From Isoperla grammatica (Eukaryota > Arthropoda > Insecta > Plecoptera > Perlodidae), in the NCBI GenBank assembly GCA_945910005.1, contig OX246741.1, positions 49,941,298-50,005,297 on the forward strand: a stretch of DNA of 64,000 nt, written 5' to 3'. The position numbers and the translations under genes were made by a program. Within the stretch, counting starts at the first letter, position 1, and every line of letters starts with the position of its first letter. The notes under the pieces are model-generated. The model did not search any database. It saw only the letters and a program-made list of their open reading frames with translations, and was not told where the DNA came from. This document shows positions 38,153 through 51,290 of the stretch, piece by piece.

Positions 38153-38290
38153 GGCCTGGTTTTCCAATCGGTCATTAACGGGGCCGTTAGCTGACGGTCC
38201 GTTATCTGTATAGGGGTTGTTGGGTTACAGATAACGTACCTTCAGTTAACGGCCCCGTTTAGGACCCGTTAACCGATTGAAAAACCGGGC
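38153..38290. mobile_element. Foldback MITE, copy 2 of the same family
   Basis: Same arms as copy 1 ('GGTTTTCCAATCGGTCATTA', 'CCGTTAGCTGACGGTCCGTT', ending 'CCGATTGAAAAACCGGGC'), in the same orientation about 0.8 kb away. Its flanking duplication is not clear. The minus-strand 102-codon frame 37,859-38,167 starts inside it and shows no known domain. Confidence 0.7.
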
Positions 38291-39146
38291 ATATAAGTTT
38301 ATTTTGCTCTTTTTTCTTGTGATTCTGAATTTTTAAACTTATTATAAATTAAGAAACGATTTCAATATCTTATTTCACGATTTGTTTTCTACTTCTACTT
38401 CTTGCTGCAATTTTCATGAGAATTAAAACATTCAATATTGAAATGTCTTCTAATAATAATGTCGATGTGTTCGTTAAGTTGTAAAATTAAAATTGAGATG
38501 GGGTAACATTGAGTTTGGTTAATATATTATTTGTTCAGTTACTTTTGAATCATTAGAAATATCATAATGAGCATTGCCTATTATAGAAACACACGCTAAT
38601 AACCGAAAAGGATTGAAAAACCAGAATTATAATTGAATAAAAGTAAATAAGTAAGACATCTCTGCCTTTGTAGTTCTTCCAAGTAAATGCTCAGCAGAAA
38701 TTACGATAGGCGTGAAAATAGAGAATTTCCGAAAGTGCCACGGCGATACAAATATATAATGTATTAGTGAAACAAGGCATGGGATTGTATGACATTAGGA
38801 TTTATGAGTACCAGTAACAGCGTTGCCATTTTATTTCTTTCTACGAGTAACAATCATGATTTGTTTCATGAATCCGACTGCAATGTCAGATGGATTATTT
38901 ATCATGCACTCGTATGCATGTTCTCAGTACACGTACGCTACCTTCTTTTCCTGTTATTAACCTAAAACAAAAAAAAACAAAAAAACAAATTTTAAAGTTA
39001 CGTCACCTGTTTTGAAATCCTGTACAAACATAGTTTGATCTTCAAACAAAACGATTGTAATTTGGGAGATTCTGAAGGAGTCTAGCAAAGTATAGACATC
39101 TGTGGCAGCATGAACGTTTCAACATTTAAAATTTGCTTAGAGTAAA
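38291..39146. other. AT-rich non-coding DNA, no gene seen
   Basis: No supported gene. A-rich simple sequence at 38,966-38,992. Confidence 0.4.
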
Positions 39147-39455
39147 TAAAAAACAAATTCACATTTAGGGTCTACTCACTCAGTAACAAGACTGATTTTC
39201 AGTGGGGGACTTCAATTTAAAGCGACTAAACCAACCCTGCATAGGCTTCGAACACCATCGACGAGTGAGCGATAACCAATTAAAGATCGATATTTCCAAT
39301 ACGAAACATATGAACCAGTGATTGGACAGTGCGAACACCTGCGGACAAATACCAGAATCAACAAGGCCGATTCAGAACAACTTTGAATTTATTGAGTGCT
39401 TCGTTGCTAGGACGGCTCCAAAGTCACCGTTTACTTATTCCTAAGACAAAAAGTG
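39147..39455 (+). repeat. Dispersed repeat family R2, copy 1
   Basis: About 300 bases beginning 'AATTCACATTTAGGGTCTAC'. It includes 'CAGTGGGGGACTTCAATTTA', 'CATCGACGAGTGAGCGATAA' and 'GTGATTGGACAGTGCGAACA'. It matches 58,101-58,400 (same strand) and 62,285-62,535 (opposite strand), with a fragment at 41,955-42,030. No open frame is conserved between copies. Confidence 0.75.
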
Positions 39456-39657
39456 ATTAAAATTCTTTCTACAAGAAGGATATTTTGAAATAGAATTATT
39501 TTTTTCCCTGCGTTGTTAATAATATATAAATATGTAATAACACTGAAGGGCGTCAAAACAACAAACCTTAATAACAAATGATACTAAAACACGAACACTT
39601 TCGTTAAAAACACATCGGGTTGTTCCGCAACGTCATTAACTCTCACCAAGTTTCGTG

Positions 39658-39761
39658 TTAACGCGTTTCTGGACCGCTCTGGGTACCTTCATAGTCAGTC
39701 ATCAGTCGTTCTGACGAGGGGACCCAGAGCGGTCTGGAAACGCGTTTACATGAAATTTGAG
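39658..39761. mobile_element. Foldback hairpin, ~104 bp
   Basis: Left 'AACGCGTTTCTGGACCGCTC' pairs with right 'GAGCGGTCTGGAAACGCGTT'. The outer parts AAGTTTCGTG and CATGAAATTT pair as well. GC-richer than its flanks; non-coding. Confidence 0.6.
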
Positions 39762-41668
39762 GAGTATTACCGACGTGGCGGACAAACCATTACTTTAAAT
39801 TTTTTACACATAATACATGATATACTTATATATTGTCCACAAAAAAGAATCATTGATTGGAACTGAGTGGGTAACGGCTATATAAACAAATATATTTATT
39901 ACAGAACTTTTTAAATTATAACATATTATTACTTGTTATTTATTTACTATTGTTACTTCTTTACTAATTTAAAATATTTATTTAATTCAATAGTTTCGTA
40001 AAATATATTATTTTTATTTTATATTTTATATTTTTATTATTATTGTTTTGTTATAATAATATTATTCGTGATCATATTGTACTCACAAAAAATTATTATT
40101 CTCAATAATATTAAGTGTGATTTTTTTTATATAACGTAACGTTTTGTTATTAAAAAAATTGTAAAACTCAAAACTTAAATGTGTACACGCAGTAACACGG
40201 ACAGTTTCTCTCTTATACAGAGAATATTAATGGTGTTTCACGCTGGGCTTTCCGGGACGATAAATTGGAACAACTCGCTTGGTTCTATATTATTAGCAGT
40301 CGAACACAAAGTGCTCCATATATGTCAGCTGAGCCAGCAATTTCTAAGTGCCCTCATGTTAAAGTGCAGCTTAACATCCAGTTGAAGAAATACTCGTACT
40401 AGAAGTATCGTTATGTAAATATGCAGATTTTAAAGAAACAGTCTTGAAGATATTATCCCATTTATATATTACTTTGAACTTATATTCCCTCTACAATCCA
40501 GTATCTTTTTCGTCTTAATCTCTAAGGAATAAAAAGCGGGCATGTATTCAATTATTTAAAAAAAAAAAATGCTATACTTGAAAAAGTCTATAAATTGGCA
40601 TTTGTCGCGAGTGATTATTTCCTAGTCACATAAAACAATATTAAGTGGATTCTTCTCTCTCTCTCTTAAAAAAAAACAGTCGAAAACTTTTTACTTGTGC
40701 ACAGTTTTACATCATAAACTTTGTAATATACACTTAAAACTTCAATACTTGTTTGTTGTTTCAAACTGGGTTTAAAATAGTCGGGGCTTTTTAAAGGATA
40801 ACCCAAATTTCAAACCAAAGACAAATCTAGTTGTTGTTTAATTTTTTAGGTGTATGCTTGCAGATAATATATGCACTTTTAGCACTGTATGTCTCCGCTG
40901 TTATAGGATACTAAAGCATAATGGGTCTACATGTTTCTTAGCTAAGTTTCAAGTTTATTTTGTCGTAGCCGCGAATTTATCGTAAGCTCTTTTTTATTTT
41001 TGAATATTTAAAACTAACAAGCACCTGTGCCATGATATATTGTTCAGTAGTGCCCGCTCAATACTTTGCAGAGCTTGAAATATGTATCCCCATATTTTAA
41101 AAAAGTTTTTTTTTCATGAGAATAAATCACGTTATTATTCTTTTACAGATTGTGTTTTATGTACTGCACGTTCCTTAAATAGAAAACTAACATTGTACGT
41201 AAACTTAAACATTTATCTTAACTGTTGAAATAATAATACTATATTTCTTGCTTTACTTATTTTATTATTACAATCGTGCTATTCGAGACGATGAGGGGTG
41301 ATAGATGAAGATGAAGAACAGTAACATTAACTCCATGCCTTATTGATAGTGATATTTATCGGCTTAAAGGCGTGCTACATAGGGCTATATAAGCCCCTTT
41401 AATTGTAGCCAACCTCTACATGTTATTCAAACAGTAATATGACACGTGATGTATTTACAAATTTCTATACTTTGTGCCGACGGCACAACACATAGAATAT
41501 CAATTATCAATTCTTATATGATATAATGAAGCAATCTTATTAACAATTGTCATTTTTCTTTTATTAGAAGTCTAGTAATACTAATAAGTATAAAGATGAA
41601 ATGATGATAATGCTGCATATGCGATATTCGAGCCCACTTCCTTATAGATGCCGTACACTTAAAGGCCT
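39762..41668. other. AT-rich non-coding DNA, no gene seen
   Basis: Very AT-rich around 39,900-40,160 (TA/TTA-rich). The 68-codon frame at 40,179 lacks any recognisable feature. Confidence 0.4.
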
Positions 41669-41834
41669 GAATGCATAGTTCACACTCAAGTCCACCTCAA
41701 TTTAGCCTCTCCTCAGCCTCACCTAACCACCAATCACAGAGCAGTCCACATGGCAATACCGTACCGTGATTGGTTGTTGGGCGAGGCTGAAGAGAGGCTG
41801 AGTTGAGGAAGGCTTGAGTATGAACTATACATTC
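41669..41834. mobile_element. Foldback MITE, 166 bp
   Basis: The left arm GAATGCATAGTTCACACTCA through 'CCTCTCCTCAGCCTCACC' and 'CCACCAATCACAG' is matched by the complement of the right arm, which closes with 'GAGTATGAACTATACATTC'. The arms differ at about one base in ten. Confidence 0.7.
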
Positions 41835-41954
41835 GAATGTGTCTCAATGAAATGAGCCACCGCGATCGGCCATTGTTTGTTTAATTCAGTTTCGAAAAAC
41901 TCATTTTATGTTCATCGTATTCAGTACAAAAATTAATGTATGTGTGCAGGAAAT

Positions 41955-42030
41955 TACACTGCAAATCAGTTTAGTTACTGAGTGGGTAGACTCTTAATGT
42001 GAATTTATTTATTTATTTATTTATTTACGA
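41955..42030 (-). repeat. Dispersed repeat family R2, fragment
   Basis: On the minus strand it matches the first ~60 bases of R2 (AGAGTCTACCCACTCAGTAA type) and is bounded by (TTTA)n at 42,003-42,027. Confidence 0.6.
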
Positions 42031-42072
42031 GAAAACAATTTTAATAATTATTTTAAGAATGATGGATTGCAA

Positions 42073-42120
42073 CAACGCATCTTAAAGGTAGACCCGGCAC
42101 CTCCACCAATCAATACTGCG
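42073..42120 (+). repeat. Short dispersed repeat shared with 7,915-7,968
   Basis: Contains CGCATCTTAAAGGTAGACCC, found inverted at 7,915-7,968. Confidence 0.5.
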
Positions 42121-42237
42121 CAGGCGCAATGACTATTGTCTTCCCTCAACCAATCAGGCGCTGGTTATAAAAACCACTGATATTTAACAGTATAATGAAT
42201 TCATTATTTTAAGCTTGAGGTCTCCCAAACTTAGGAC

Positions 42238-42665
42238 CTGCGCCACAACCTGTATGGGTTTAGCCACGGTCGCTTAGCCGGTTCCCATACGAACACCGAA
42301 GTTAAGCAACCGCGGGCTAGGGCAGGAGGTGGATGGGTGACTACTCTCCTCTGAAACACTAGTTACCGTTGGTTAGAGCGGATTGGATGGTTCGAAAGCT
42401 TGTAAAACAGCTTCGTTCTTCTCGTCAACTGCTCGGCAGTCCAGGTTAGTGGAGGAACCTGTTTGACTGGTCAAAGTTATACCGTTCTTTCGGATGGGAC
42501 GTAAAGCCGATGGTCCTCTTGGTACATTTCTACAGGAGTAAACTATGTGCCGGTACTAGGCTTCCCCTCCTCCCTTCCTCATTATCATGCACCAATCATC
42601 CCTCCTCAGGCTAAAGAAGGCGTTGTGCCCTACACTGGCCTTAATAAAATAAATAAAATATGATG
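42238..42665 (+). mobile_element. 5S-rRNA-derived SINE
   Basis: The first ~130 bases resemble 5S rRNA. They include 'GAACACCGAAGTTAAGCAAC' followed by GCGGGC (the A-box region of the internal type 1 pol III promoter), then 'GGATGGGTGAC' (C box) and a 'GAAACAC' end corresponding to GGAACACC. A non-5S body of about 290 bases follows, including 'TTCGGATGGGACGTAAAGCC', which resembles conserved central domains seen in some SINE superfamilies (from memory, not checked). The element ends in an (AAATAAAA)-type tail at 42,645-42,660. The diverged 5S part (about two thirds conserved, with internal changes) and the attached body and tail mark it as a retroposon rather than a working 5S gene. Confidence 0.75.
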
Positions 42666-44342
42666 AGCTACCACGGACGACAAACCTTAGAAAAATAACA
42701 TTATATACAGTATTATGTATTAACAACTCAACTTACTCAACCACAGGAACTGAGTCTTAATGAGAGGGGCATAATGCGCCAATGTTGTGTGGTTCATTGC
42801 TTTGATGGCTCCAAACTCATCGTCAAGATTAAAATCATTTCCAGAACTTAAAACATGGCTTCCCGAAACGGTAATTGAATCTTGTACCGTCTCTATTAAA
42901 CACAAGATTGAACCCTCAAGACCAGCCAACCTCACAAAACAATAATTATACCAGCAATATTAATATATTATTGATTACATAGACGTTATATGTCAATTGC
43001 ACAAGCAAGGCAAAGTTAAGACGAATATTACTTCAAAGGAATCTCACACACCGCATTTCCTATTTCCTTTCATGTTTCTCGGCCACAATTTCCTCCCTTT
43101 GATTTCGAGGTGAAATTGGACGCGTCTCCCAATCTCAGACTCAGTTCGACCGCTGAGGTCGGGCCGGACCCTAATTATGTAGATTAACAAAACACCAACA
43201 CAGCGCGTCGTGTTTCCTTCTAAAGTCTTTGCCACGAATCTGTGGTCTAGGAACCGCCCCCTTTCCTCTTCCTGACTCCATCCCCCGCCTCACAGGCCGA
43301 ACAAAGTTAAGGGAAACCATGTTATCGCACCTGTTATCTTGATTGACGAGAAAGACAAAAACAAAGATATAAAACGGGTTTTAAATAAATCGAATCAATT
43401 TTTTGTATTACATGCAAATCGTGGCAAATTGTGAACAATGGGACATCTTGAATTCTAGCGATAATACGAAAACTAAGCCTATACTGGCCACGCCGCAAGA
43501 AACAAAGTGTCCCCTAAAATTCTGAGAAGAGACAGTCGCTCCACACGGTCTATTTCAATGGTATTCACATCGAGATTCCCCGATACCTGCATTGTTATTG
43601 TTCACTGTATTGACTGCACCAACCGTGAATGGAATGCAACCCCACCACGTCTGACAACAGGAGACCGATATTGTCACTGCAATACCTAAGGCGAGAGAAC
43701 GGGATGCAACTAGACTTATGTTGGTAGTTGTCACATGCGTCACTTCACTATTACATAATCCGTGACGACAACAACTTGCAAGTTAATTTGACGAGACTAT
43801 ACCACGGACTTTTGTTGCAGAACACAGACTTTATTTATTTCTAGCAGTGATTCGAGCTTGTAAACATGAAAGTGAAGAACATGCGTCGCGTGACTGTGTC
43901 GTTCGAAGTCTTATCATAAAATTTTAAATAGAAATTCTCACAACTATAGATTCACACAACTATAGATTCATCGACATATAATTATTTCTTTGTACTAGGT
44001 TGACACATATATGATCTAGTAAAAAGATTCACATGTTTGGTTTGTTTATGTCACATTCGTGTGATGAATATTTTACTGCACCTGTGTTTATTATGGTTAC
44101 TATCTGTGTTGTTTACTGTCGTGAGGATGGGACCCGTGTCGGCATGATTTTACACATTGCTCTGATGATTACTTATAAATGGTTCTCGGATCAAGATTTT
44201 CAAGACCATCTGACTGTCAAGATTCGAAGTGAAGATAGAAGGCGTGTGCTGTTTCCCGGGTTGCTTTTACGTGAAATTTTTTTTACCAGATTGCAGTTTC
44301 TGATTTTTTGCAATCCTCATTTCGTTTGAGCTGGGACCGTTA
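42666..44342. other. Non-coding DNA, no supported gene
   Basis: Slightly less AT-rich than its neighbours between 43,050 and 43,320 and around 43,500-43,740. Short frames there (43,044-43,235 minus, 43,507-43,689 plus, 43,555-43,743 minus, 44,033-44,329 plus) overlap each other and show no known motif. Confidence 0.35.
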
Positions 44343-44466
44343 ACAAATCAGTTTTTCTTTTTTTCTTCTTTCTTTTTTCTTTTTGCTTTTTTTCTTTTTT
44401 TCTTTTTTTCTTTTTTCTTTTTTCTTTTTTCTTTTCTATTCTTTTCTTTTTTCTTTTTTCTTTATT
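44343..44466 (+). repeat. Polypyrimidine (TTTTTC)n tract
   Basis: About 120 bases almost purely T and C on the plus strand. The Lys/Arg-rich minus-strand frame (44,317-44,529) is an artefact of it. Confidence 0.9.
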
Positions 44467-44599
44467 CATGTTCTTTCTTATTTGCATACTTCTATTTTTA
44501 TTGTTTAATATGTTGAATTTCCACTTCATTTGATTTTATTTCATTTGTCAATTATTTTTTCTTGTTCTTGATTATATTTTATATAGTTCAGTAGTTTGT

Positions 44600-44750
44600 T
44601 TTGTTTTTGTTGTTATTGTTACTTATGATTTCATTACTATTCATTGTTTGCATAGCTTAGTTTTATTTAAGGTCCTCCTTTGTAAATCAGTTTTTATAAC
44701 TGAATAGGATAGACATTAAATAAATAAATAAATAAATAAATAGATATTAA
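44600..44750 (+). repeat. Possible LINE 3' end with (AAAT)n tail
   Basis: A T-rich non-coding stretch ends 'AGGATAGACATTAAATAAAT' with about six AAAT repeats, the form of many insect non-LTR 3' tails. No coding part is visible. Confidence 0.3.
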
Positions 44751-44950
44751 ATTAAAAACTCATTATTTTTCCTAGCGATGTAGAATCCATTTGTGTGTCA
44801 CTAGCCACTATTCCTGTTGTTTATATTCAATTTTGTTTTGTTGTAAATAATAGAGTTTCTCAAAGCGAGGGTATGTTGGAATACAATCCTCCTAAAGTGT
44901 TTGGGGGAGGGTTGATTCTACCATTAACGGGAGGGGGGGGGGGGCGGGGG

Positions 44951-45150
44951 NNNNNNNNNNNNNNNNNNNNNNNNNNNNNNNNNNNNNNNNNNNNNNNNNN
45001 NNNNNNNNNNNNNNNNNNNNNNNNNNNNNNNNNNNNNNNNNNNNNNNNNNNNNNNNNNNNNNNNNNNNNNNNNNNNNNNNNNNNNNNNNNNNNNNNNNNN
45101 NNNNNNNNNNNNNNNNNNNNNNNNNNNNNNNNNNNNNNNNNNNNNNNNNN
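44951..45150. other. Assembly gap of 200 N
   Basis: Exactly 200 undetermined bases directly after a G-rich run (44,931-44,950), a context that often stops sequencing. The round size suggests a placeholder of unknown true length. Frames of X residues across it are meaningless. Confidence 0.98.
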
Positions 45151-45574
45151 AGAAATACATCAGAAGTTGTAGATATTTTGCTGGCCATGGTTTTTTATTC
45201 CTGGACTCATGGAACCTTTTCTCTCAAGTAAATTAATAAGTTAGAGATTATCATGTGATCCGCAGGTAAAAGAGAAACAAAATACATAAATCTCAATTGC
45301 CAATTCAAGGAAAGTTCGTTTATATTTTCAATTATCTTTCTTTTGTGTGTATAGAAAATCTATTGATACCACACACACAAATGGAATACTATTAAAAAAT
45401 TTCTTGTTAAATTATTGTTGTAGAAATTATTCAGATTTTGATTGTGTGTTTAGTTTTTGAGCACTGTTTCTGAAGTTCTAGAGAAGTAAAATGTTTTCTA
45501 TTGCCATTGGGCATTACAGGATTTGCACAGGATCCTGACTATATGCACAAACAGTTACTGCCTCGTTAAGTACA

Positions 45575-47141
45575 GGGGGGTGAGTCTCGACTTCCTCGCG
45601 GAAACGAAACTTTCGACAGGCTGAAATCTATTCTTGACCAATCGGAACCATGTGGCGCGTTTAAAGTATTTTCCACAGTCTGCTAGCGGTGAATCAGTGA
45701 ATCATCCAGGTGGCGGTGGGTATTGTCATTAAAGCATTATCATTTGTTCTGATAAACATGTCAAACGGGAACGAAGTTAACAATAAGTAAGCTAATACTT
45801 TATTACAACACATTATATTAGAATCTATACATTATGTAGACTAGGCTGTAGTACTACGTTACTAATGTAGGCCTATTAATGTAGGCCTAGGCTTATTGTA
45901 GCCTAGTAATGGCCTAGACTAAAAGAGTTGGGCCTAGACCTAGGCTAGGACTACACCACGTGATGAATTGACGTCACTTTCGTCTGTAGGATGTAATTCC
46001 GACAGCCAAATTGCAGATGGAATGGGGAATATGCATAATTTTTTTTTAGCATTTTACTAGATTAAGATTAACGTCCTGAATACAAAAATATTTTATTTCG
46101 ATGACATAGAATAAAGTTTCATTTATAAAAACGAGCTGAAAGTTTCACACATATTTATGGCGGGAAAAACGGGGCATACGTCACTTGCCATGTATCAGCA
46201 ATCAACCAATCAAAAAAGGATAAATAACATAACGCTTATTTGGAAATTATCATATCCAAAATCATATAAAATCGAATTAATGTCTAGTAAGCGTAGTAAT
46301 TAATTTTGAAGCCCAGTTACTATAAAAACAATAATACCAAACCTATTTTCATAGAATATCAGTAAATATTGGGTGTTGTTATTCATATAAAGCAGACTTG
46401 ACAACGGCTTGCGTAAAAATTTTGACAAGGTAAGCTTGATGACCTTGAAAATGTGATTGTTTCGTCTAGGAGGCGGTGGCAAAGTCCAAGGAGGTTATAT
46501 GCAAAGTCATTCATATAAGCAGTGATTTTCATGGCATGTGACGTCACATACCGTTTAAAAATAATAGTGCGGGAAACAGATAATCAAAATCTTTGAACAT
46601 GTATAGAAGTATAATGAGTTAATTTTAAAACTTTTAAATTAGGTTTGTGATGTCTTCAGATGAATAACAATATATTCCACGTACTTTCAGAGCTGTAGAA
46701 AATTCATGCACATTCCCTATTACTTTCCACAATCAAAAGTGACGTCAGAAGATCACGTGGTCTAGGTCTAGCCTAGGTCTAGGCCCAACTCTTTTAGTTT
46801 AGGCCATTGCTAGACTACAAGAAGTCTATGCCTACATTAATAGGCCTACATTAGTAACGTAGTACTACAGCCTAGTCTATATAATGTATGGAACCTAATA
46901 TAATGTGTTGTAATAAAGTATTAGCTTACTTATTGTTAACGACTTGCCCATTTGACATGTTTATCAGAACAAATGATAATGCTTTAATAACAATACCCAC
47001 CGCCACCTGGATGATTCACTGATTCACCGCTAGCAGACTGTGGAAAATACTTTAAACGCGCCACATGGTTCCGATTGGTCAAGAATAGATTTCAGCCTAT
47101 CGAAAGTTTCGTTTTCGCGAGGAAGTCGAGACTCACCCCCC
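45575..47141. mobile_element. Large foldback element, ~1.57 kb, with ~430-600-base inverted arms
   Basis: The left arm begins GGGGGTGAGTCTCGACTTCC and the right arm ends with its complement. The arms match nearly base for base for about 420 bases (to the GACGTCACTTT at 45,970 and AAAGTGACGTC at 46,737) and more loosely to about 46,190 and 46,550. The arms hold several GTAGGCCTA-type motifs. The central ~350 bases are AT-rich with no transposase. A possible 3-base target duplication, CAG, flanks it (45,573-45,575 and 47,141-47,143). It ends only ~210 bases before the splice acceptor of the exon at 47,353. Confidence 0.85.
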
Positions 47142-47326
47142 AGGATTGTTGGTATGGAATTGTTTTATTTTGTTCGTGCTATTTTCTATAAGAAGAACAA
47201 ATTCTATAGCAACCATCAACAAGTCTTTTATTTTACTCGACTGTGCATCACAGACACACCAATAGTAATTGAGAATCACGTTTAATTTCTTAAAATGTTT
47301 TTACACAAACTTTGAAAATAACAACT

Positions 47327-47352
47327 TGTTTATCTAGTGTGTTTTGTTCCAG
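47327..47352 (+). promoter_or_regulatory. 3' splice site (polypyrimidine tract and AG)
   Basis: The T-rich stretch TGTGTTTTGTTCCAG ends in CAG at 47,350-47,352. There is no ATG in the open frame upstream, the sequence becomes abruptly GC-rich after this point, and the first in-frame ATG lies 230 bases further on. All three support an acceptor here. Confidence 0.8.
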
Positions 47353-49840
47353 TGTCGATACAGCCGTCCCGGTTCCCGTCCTGGAGCCGCCACTGAAGGG
47401 ATTCCACATCCTGCTGATCATCTGCGCCATCCTCTTCCTCTCCCTCCTACTCCTGGGTCTCGGGTGTTCCTACATCTGCCTGAAGAAGCGCAACATCACC
47501 GTCGTCCGTCGTCACCCCTTCGCGTCGTCAGGCACCGGCTCGGAGATCACGAAGCTCTCCGGCTCGAGCCTCGGCAACATCTCCATGTTCGAGGGGCTCA
47601 AGATACCGCGCGCCCACGCCGCCGCCACTGGAAGCTCCTCCGGCTCCGAGGCCGCCCTCATCATCGCCGGGAGCAGTGGCGAACACTCCGACAACCTCCC
47701 CAGTGATTACCCGTCCGAGTCGCCCAGCTCTGCGCACTCCGAGGTGGAGGACGTGGAGACGTACAGACGGCCGAGCACCGTCAGCTCCGGAGGATCCTTC
47801 GAGAACAAGGCATTCCAGCATCAAGAACAGAGCTTCTACTCGGAGTACGGACAACAGATGCTGACCACCGCCGCCATGATAGCTCCGCCGCCTCCAGAGC
47901 CCAAGTTCGACGTGTCCGTGCGGGTGAAGCGCGCCGCCCCCATGCCGCCCCCGTCCCCAACCCCCAGCTCCACCACCACCGACGTGGAGAGTCAGATGGG
48001 CATCCAGGCTCGTAATCTGAGCACGATCCTCGAACGCGTCGTCGACGTCAAGTCACCCCCGCAGACGACCACCTTCAGCTACGTTCCCGAGCTCCACCCC
48101 CCGCCGCCCCCGGCCAAGTACGCGGCCACCCCTCCCGTCTACTCTCGCATCCTCCGCCGTCAACAGGAACAGATCCAAACACGCGAGGCGGACGTTGCGT
48201 CCATCCCCGACAACGACAACTGGTCCCAAGGTGAGGACTTTGTCGACGCCCCTCAACGTCGCATGTCCATCACGTCGGCTCGCTCTCTCAACAGCCTCAA
48301 CACGGAGATGACGGATACGCGGTCCGTGACGGAGATGATCGATAACTCGCACAGCAGATACGCGGCTACGGTCATCGCCCCGCCCCCTCCCCCTCCGCCA
48401 CCTGTTGTACCCAACAGACACTACACCAGCGCGATGGAGGTGACCACCGCCACCACAGAACTCCTCGAGCAGCCCGTCGTCGTCACCAGACGTCCCGAGA
48501 TCACCTCCCACGTGGTGGACGACGTGTTCCTCCGCACCATCACCGAGAAGCGCACCATCGAGGACATTGAGCGTCACCGGCGTCAGGTGACGGAGTACCA
48601 CGCTCGCCCTCAGCCTCCCCCCACCTGGGACGTGCAGATCCGCAACTACCCCGCGCCCTCGCAGCAAGCCCTGCAGGGCGGCGACCCCGGCCCCGACTGG
48701 GAGAGTTTCTCAGAGTCCTCGTCGATGTCTGGCGCGCCGACCACCCCCCTCGCCGAGCGTCACCAGGCCCGCATCGACATCGAGCGGTCCTACCTCAGCA
48801 CCCTTGAGATCCCCCCTCAGGACCCCCCCGTGCCCAACTGGGACGTACTGATCCGTGTGGTCAACCCGCCCTTGCCCGAGGAGACTCAACCGCTCAACAC
48901 GTCCGAATACTTCAAGGAGGAAGCTTTCCTCACGATCGAGGACCGCGAGAAGTGGCGTCAGATCATCACGACAGAGTCGACCCTCCGCACTCTCCTCACG
49001 GAGGCTTCGGTCCGCGAGGACTACGAGCGTATCCGCACGGACCAGCGTTACGAGCGTCTCTTCGAGCCTCCCAAGTGGGACGTGATCATCCGCATCCTCA
49101 CCCCGCCCGACCGCCCGTCCTACGACCAGCGAGGAGGCGCCGGGGCCAACTCCCGATACAAGCGCAAACAGGACTGGGACACGCGAAGCCGGCGAAGCTC
49201 CCTGCCGACGCTCTACGAATACGACTCCGACGGCGGCTCCTCGGTTCGAACCCTGGTCGCGGACATCGTCGGCCCGCCCAGCATCGGCTACGGCGGCGAA
49301 CCCATCCGGTCCCGTCGCACCTCCCGCTCCAGTCTGCGTTCCGACATGGACGTCCGGTCCATGACGGAGATGACGGTTGACTTCGCGCGCCCCGACGGCG
49401 GCGACACCATGAGCGACGCTAGCGGGCCCAGCTCGTACTACCGGCCCGGCTCGCGACGCTCCTACGATGACGACGACCTGATGCACATCGGGGGCGGCGG
49501 CCAAGCGGCGTACGAGCACGAAGACTACCGAGGTGTGGACGCGGGGAGTCTGATACGGTCGCTGAGTCAACCGTCGCTCGCTCGGTCCGCGTCGGAGTTT
49601 ACCGAGCTGTGGGTTCCGCCGAGCCGACGCTGGGACGCCGACACCAGCTCGCCCGAACACTCGCCGAGGTCTGCGCGCAGTCGCACTTCGGCCATGAGCA
49701 GCGTGAGTCAGCGTCGCGCGCAGCTGCCGGTAGGGGCGCGCGAGGTGACGTACCAGAGCTCTGTCATGCGCGAGACTAGAGAGACGTACCAGCAACAGGG
49801 TTGGTACGGCGACGCAGATAGCGAGGCTAGCTTTAAGTAG
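47353..49840 (+). CDS. Terminal exon: single-pass membrane protein with long Pro-rich tail carrying W-D-x-x-I-R repeats
   Basis: One base completes a split codon, then 828 codons run to TAG. After a short Pro/Val stretch comes one clear membrane segment (about residues 17-42 of the exon), followed at once by Lys-Lys-Arg, so the long C-terminal part is expected to be cytoplasmic. That tail is low-complexity, rich in Ser, Pro and Arg. It has a poly-Pro stretch (about 341-351; possible SH3/EVH1/profilin ligand), an [KTN]-[WF]-D-V-x-[VI]-R motif after Pro-Pro at about residues 185, 425, 496 and 575, and an R-S-[VM]-T-E-M motif twice. No enzyme domain is seen. Codons are strongly G/C-ending, unlike the LRR genes nearby. 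The extracellular part must come from upstream exons; the only candidate in the window is 18,091-18,296, whose phase fits. The family is not recognised with certainty; conserved insect epithelial/apical-matrix membrane proteins (for example ZP-domain type) are a guess. Confidence 0.85.
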
Positions 49841-50770
49841 ACTCGTCGAACAGGACGCAGGGCACAGCGCGTGGATACATTGCACAACATTCTTTACATT
49901 CCTAATAGAATACGCTACATTCTGTCAATTACATATTATCTTACTTACTTAAATTACTAATTTAAATATTCCTTATATCATCCATATTTTTCCATGTACC
50001 CATTTTCATTTTATTATCCAGATTACTAATGATATTGGTCTAATTCACGGTAGACATTTTAAAAACGTAATTTTTGCTATTAGCTACGATAAGCCTGTTT
50101 ATAAAAATATGATATATGTATTTACAATTTATACGTATAAGGTCAGAATGTAAACAGAATGTATAACATTTAAAGTTGTGGTTTTGATTGAGAGTGATAC
50201 AGTTAATTGTACCGCTATATTGATTGGTCACCCGTATTAATCACATTTAGCACCCACCCTTGTGTGTTGTCCATCACGTTAAAAGCTACGACATACATTA
50301 TTGTGATGTCAACGTCCACGTGCTGAGACCCTGCTCATTGCTCGATGTACACTTGCGCCACAACTAACCCTGAGGCTAACGCAATATCATTACAATTACT
50401 AATTAATGTGCCAAACAGAAAATGTTTATGTATTGTTAGCGGAGAGAAATTTTATTGTCTCTCTTGAAGTATGGAAAGGGAAAATACCGATTTGATCATT
50501 AATTTCATAATGTGTTTTATAAGCGATGGAATGTTGCTGATGTTATGTGAATAAATAGCGTCTAGTAGCTACGAGAAGTTTAAAAATTAATGTTCTGTTG
50601 ATTTTGGGTATTGTTCAAACAATGGTTGCAAACACCATGCATAGTTTTAAAGGTGCAATAATGATTTATATACATTTCTATAAAAGAGGTTTACTGACAG
50701 AAGGTCTAAATGGATATAAATGCCAATGTGAAAGCCATTCAGTTAACTTCTACACTAATAAATAGACAGC
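49841..50770 (+). other. 3' UTR candidate of the terminal exon
   Basis: AT-rich sequence after the stop. Candidate polyadenylation signals AATAAA occur at 50,550-50,555 and 50,757-50,762. Which one is used cannot be told from the sequence. Confidence 0.4.
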
Positions 50771-51259
50771 ATACATTTAATTTGTACCACATTGTGTAAA
50801 AATAAAATCGGTGTTTAAAGTTAATGCCTTATGGGCTTATGTCCACTGGATAGGCCTACATAGTTTTATGCAATTTGCACAATAAGGTTATTGAATCATC
50901 ATTCATTTGAGATAAGGTAAACACAACACTTAACAAAGTATGGATTCACGTATGACCACCCCAAGAATATTATACACACCCGCCCCCCCCCCCCTGCTCG
51001 TAATACTACTCACAAACGAGTTGCTATGGTTACGTAGCGTAGCATAATTAATAATTAATAATTTTACGCTACTGCATCCATCAATTTGTTTAAAAGTAAC
51101 TAAATGCTGTGATAACAAGAAAAAATAATATTCTTAAAAGTATATATTTTTTAAATGTTTTAATTTTAAAATGAAAACATCAAGAATTGGTAAAGGAATC
51201 CTAACGCGTTTCAGAGGTGGCTAGAATTGAGCTGGATATAAGTTTCGAATGTTAGATCC

Positions 51260-51290
<31 letters not shown>
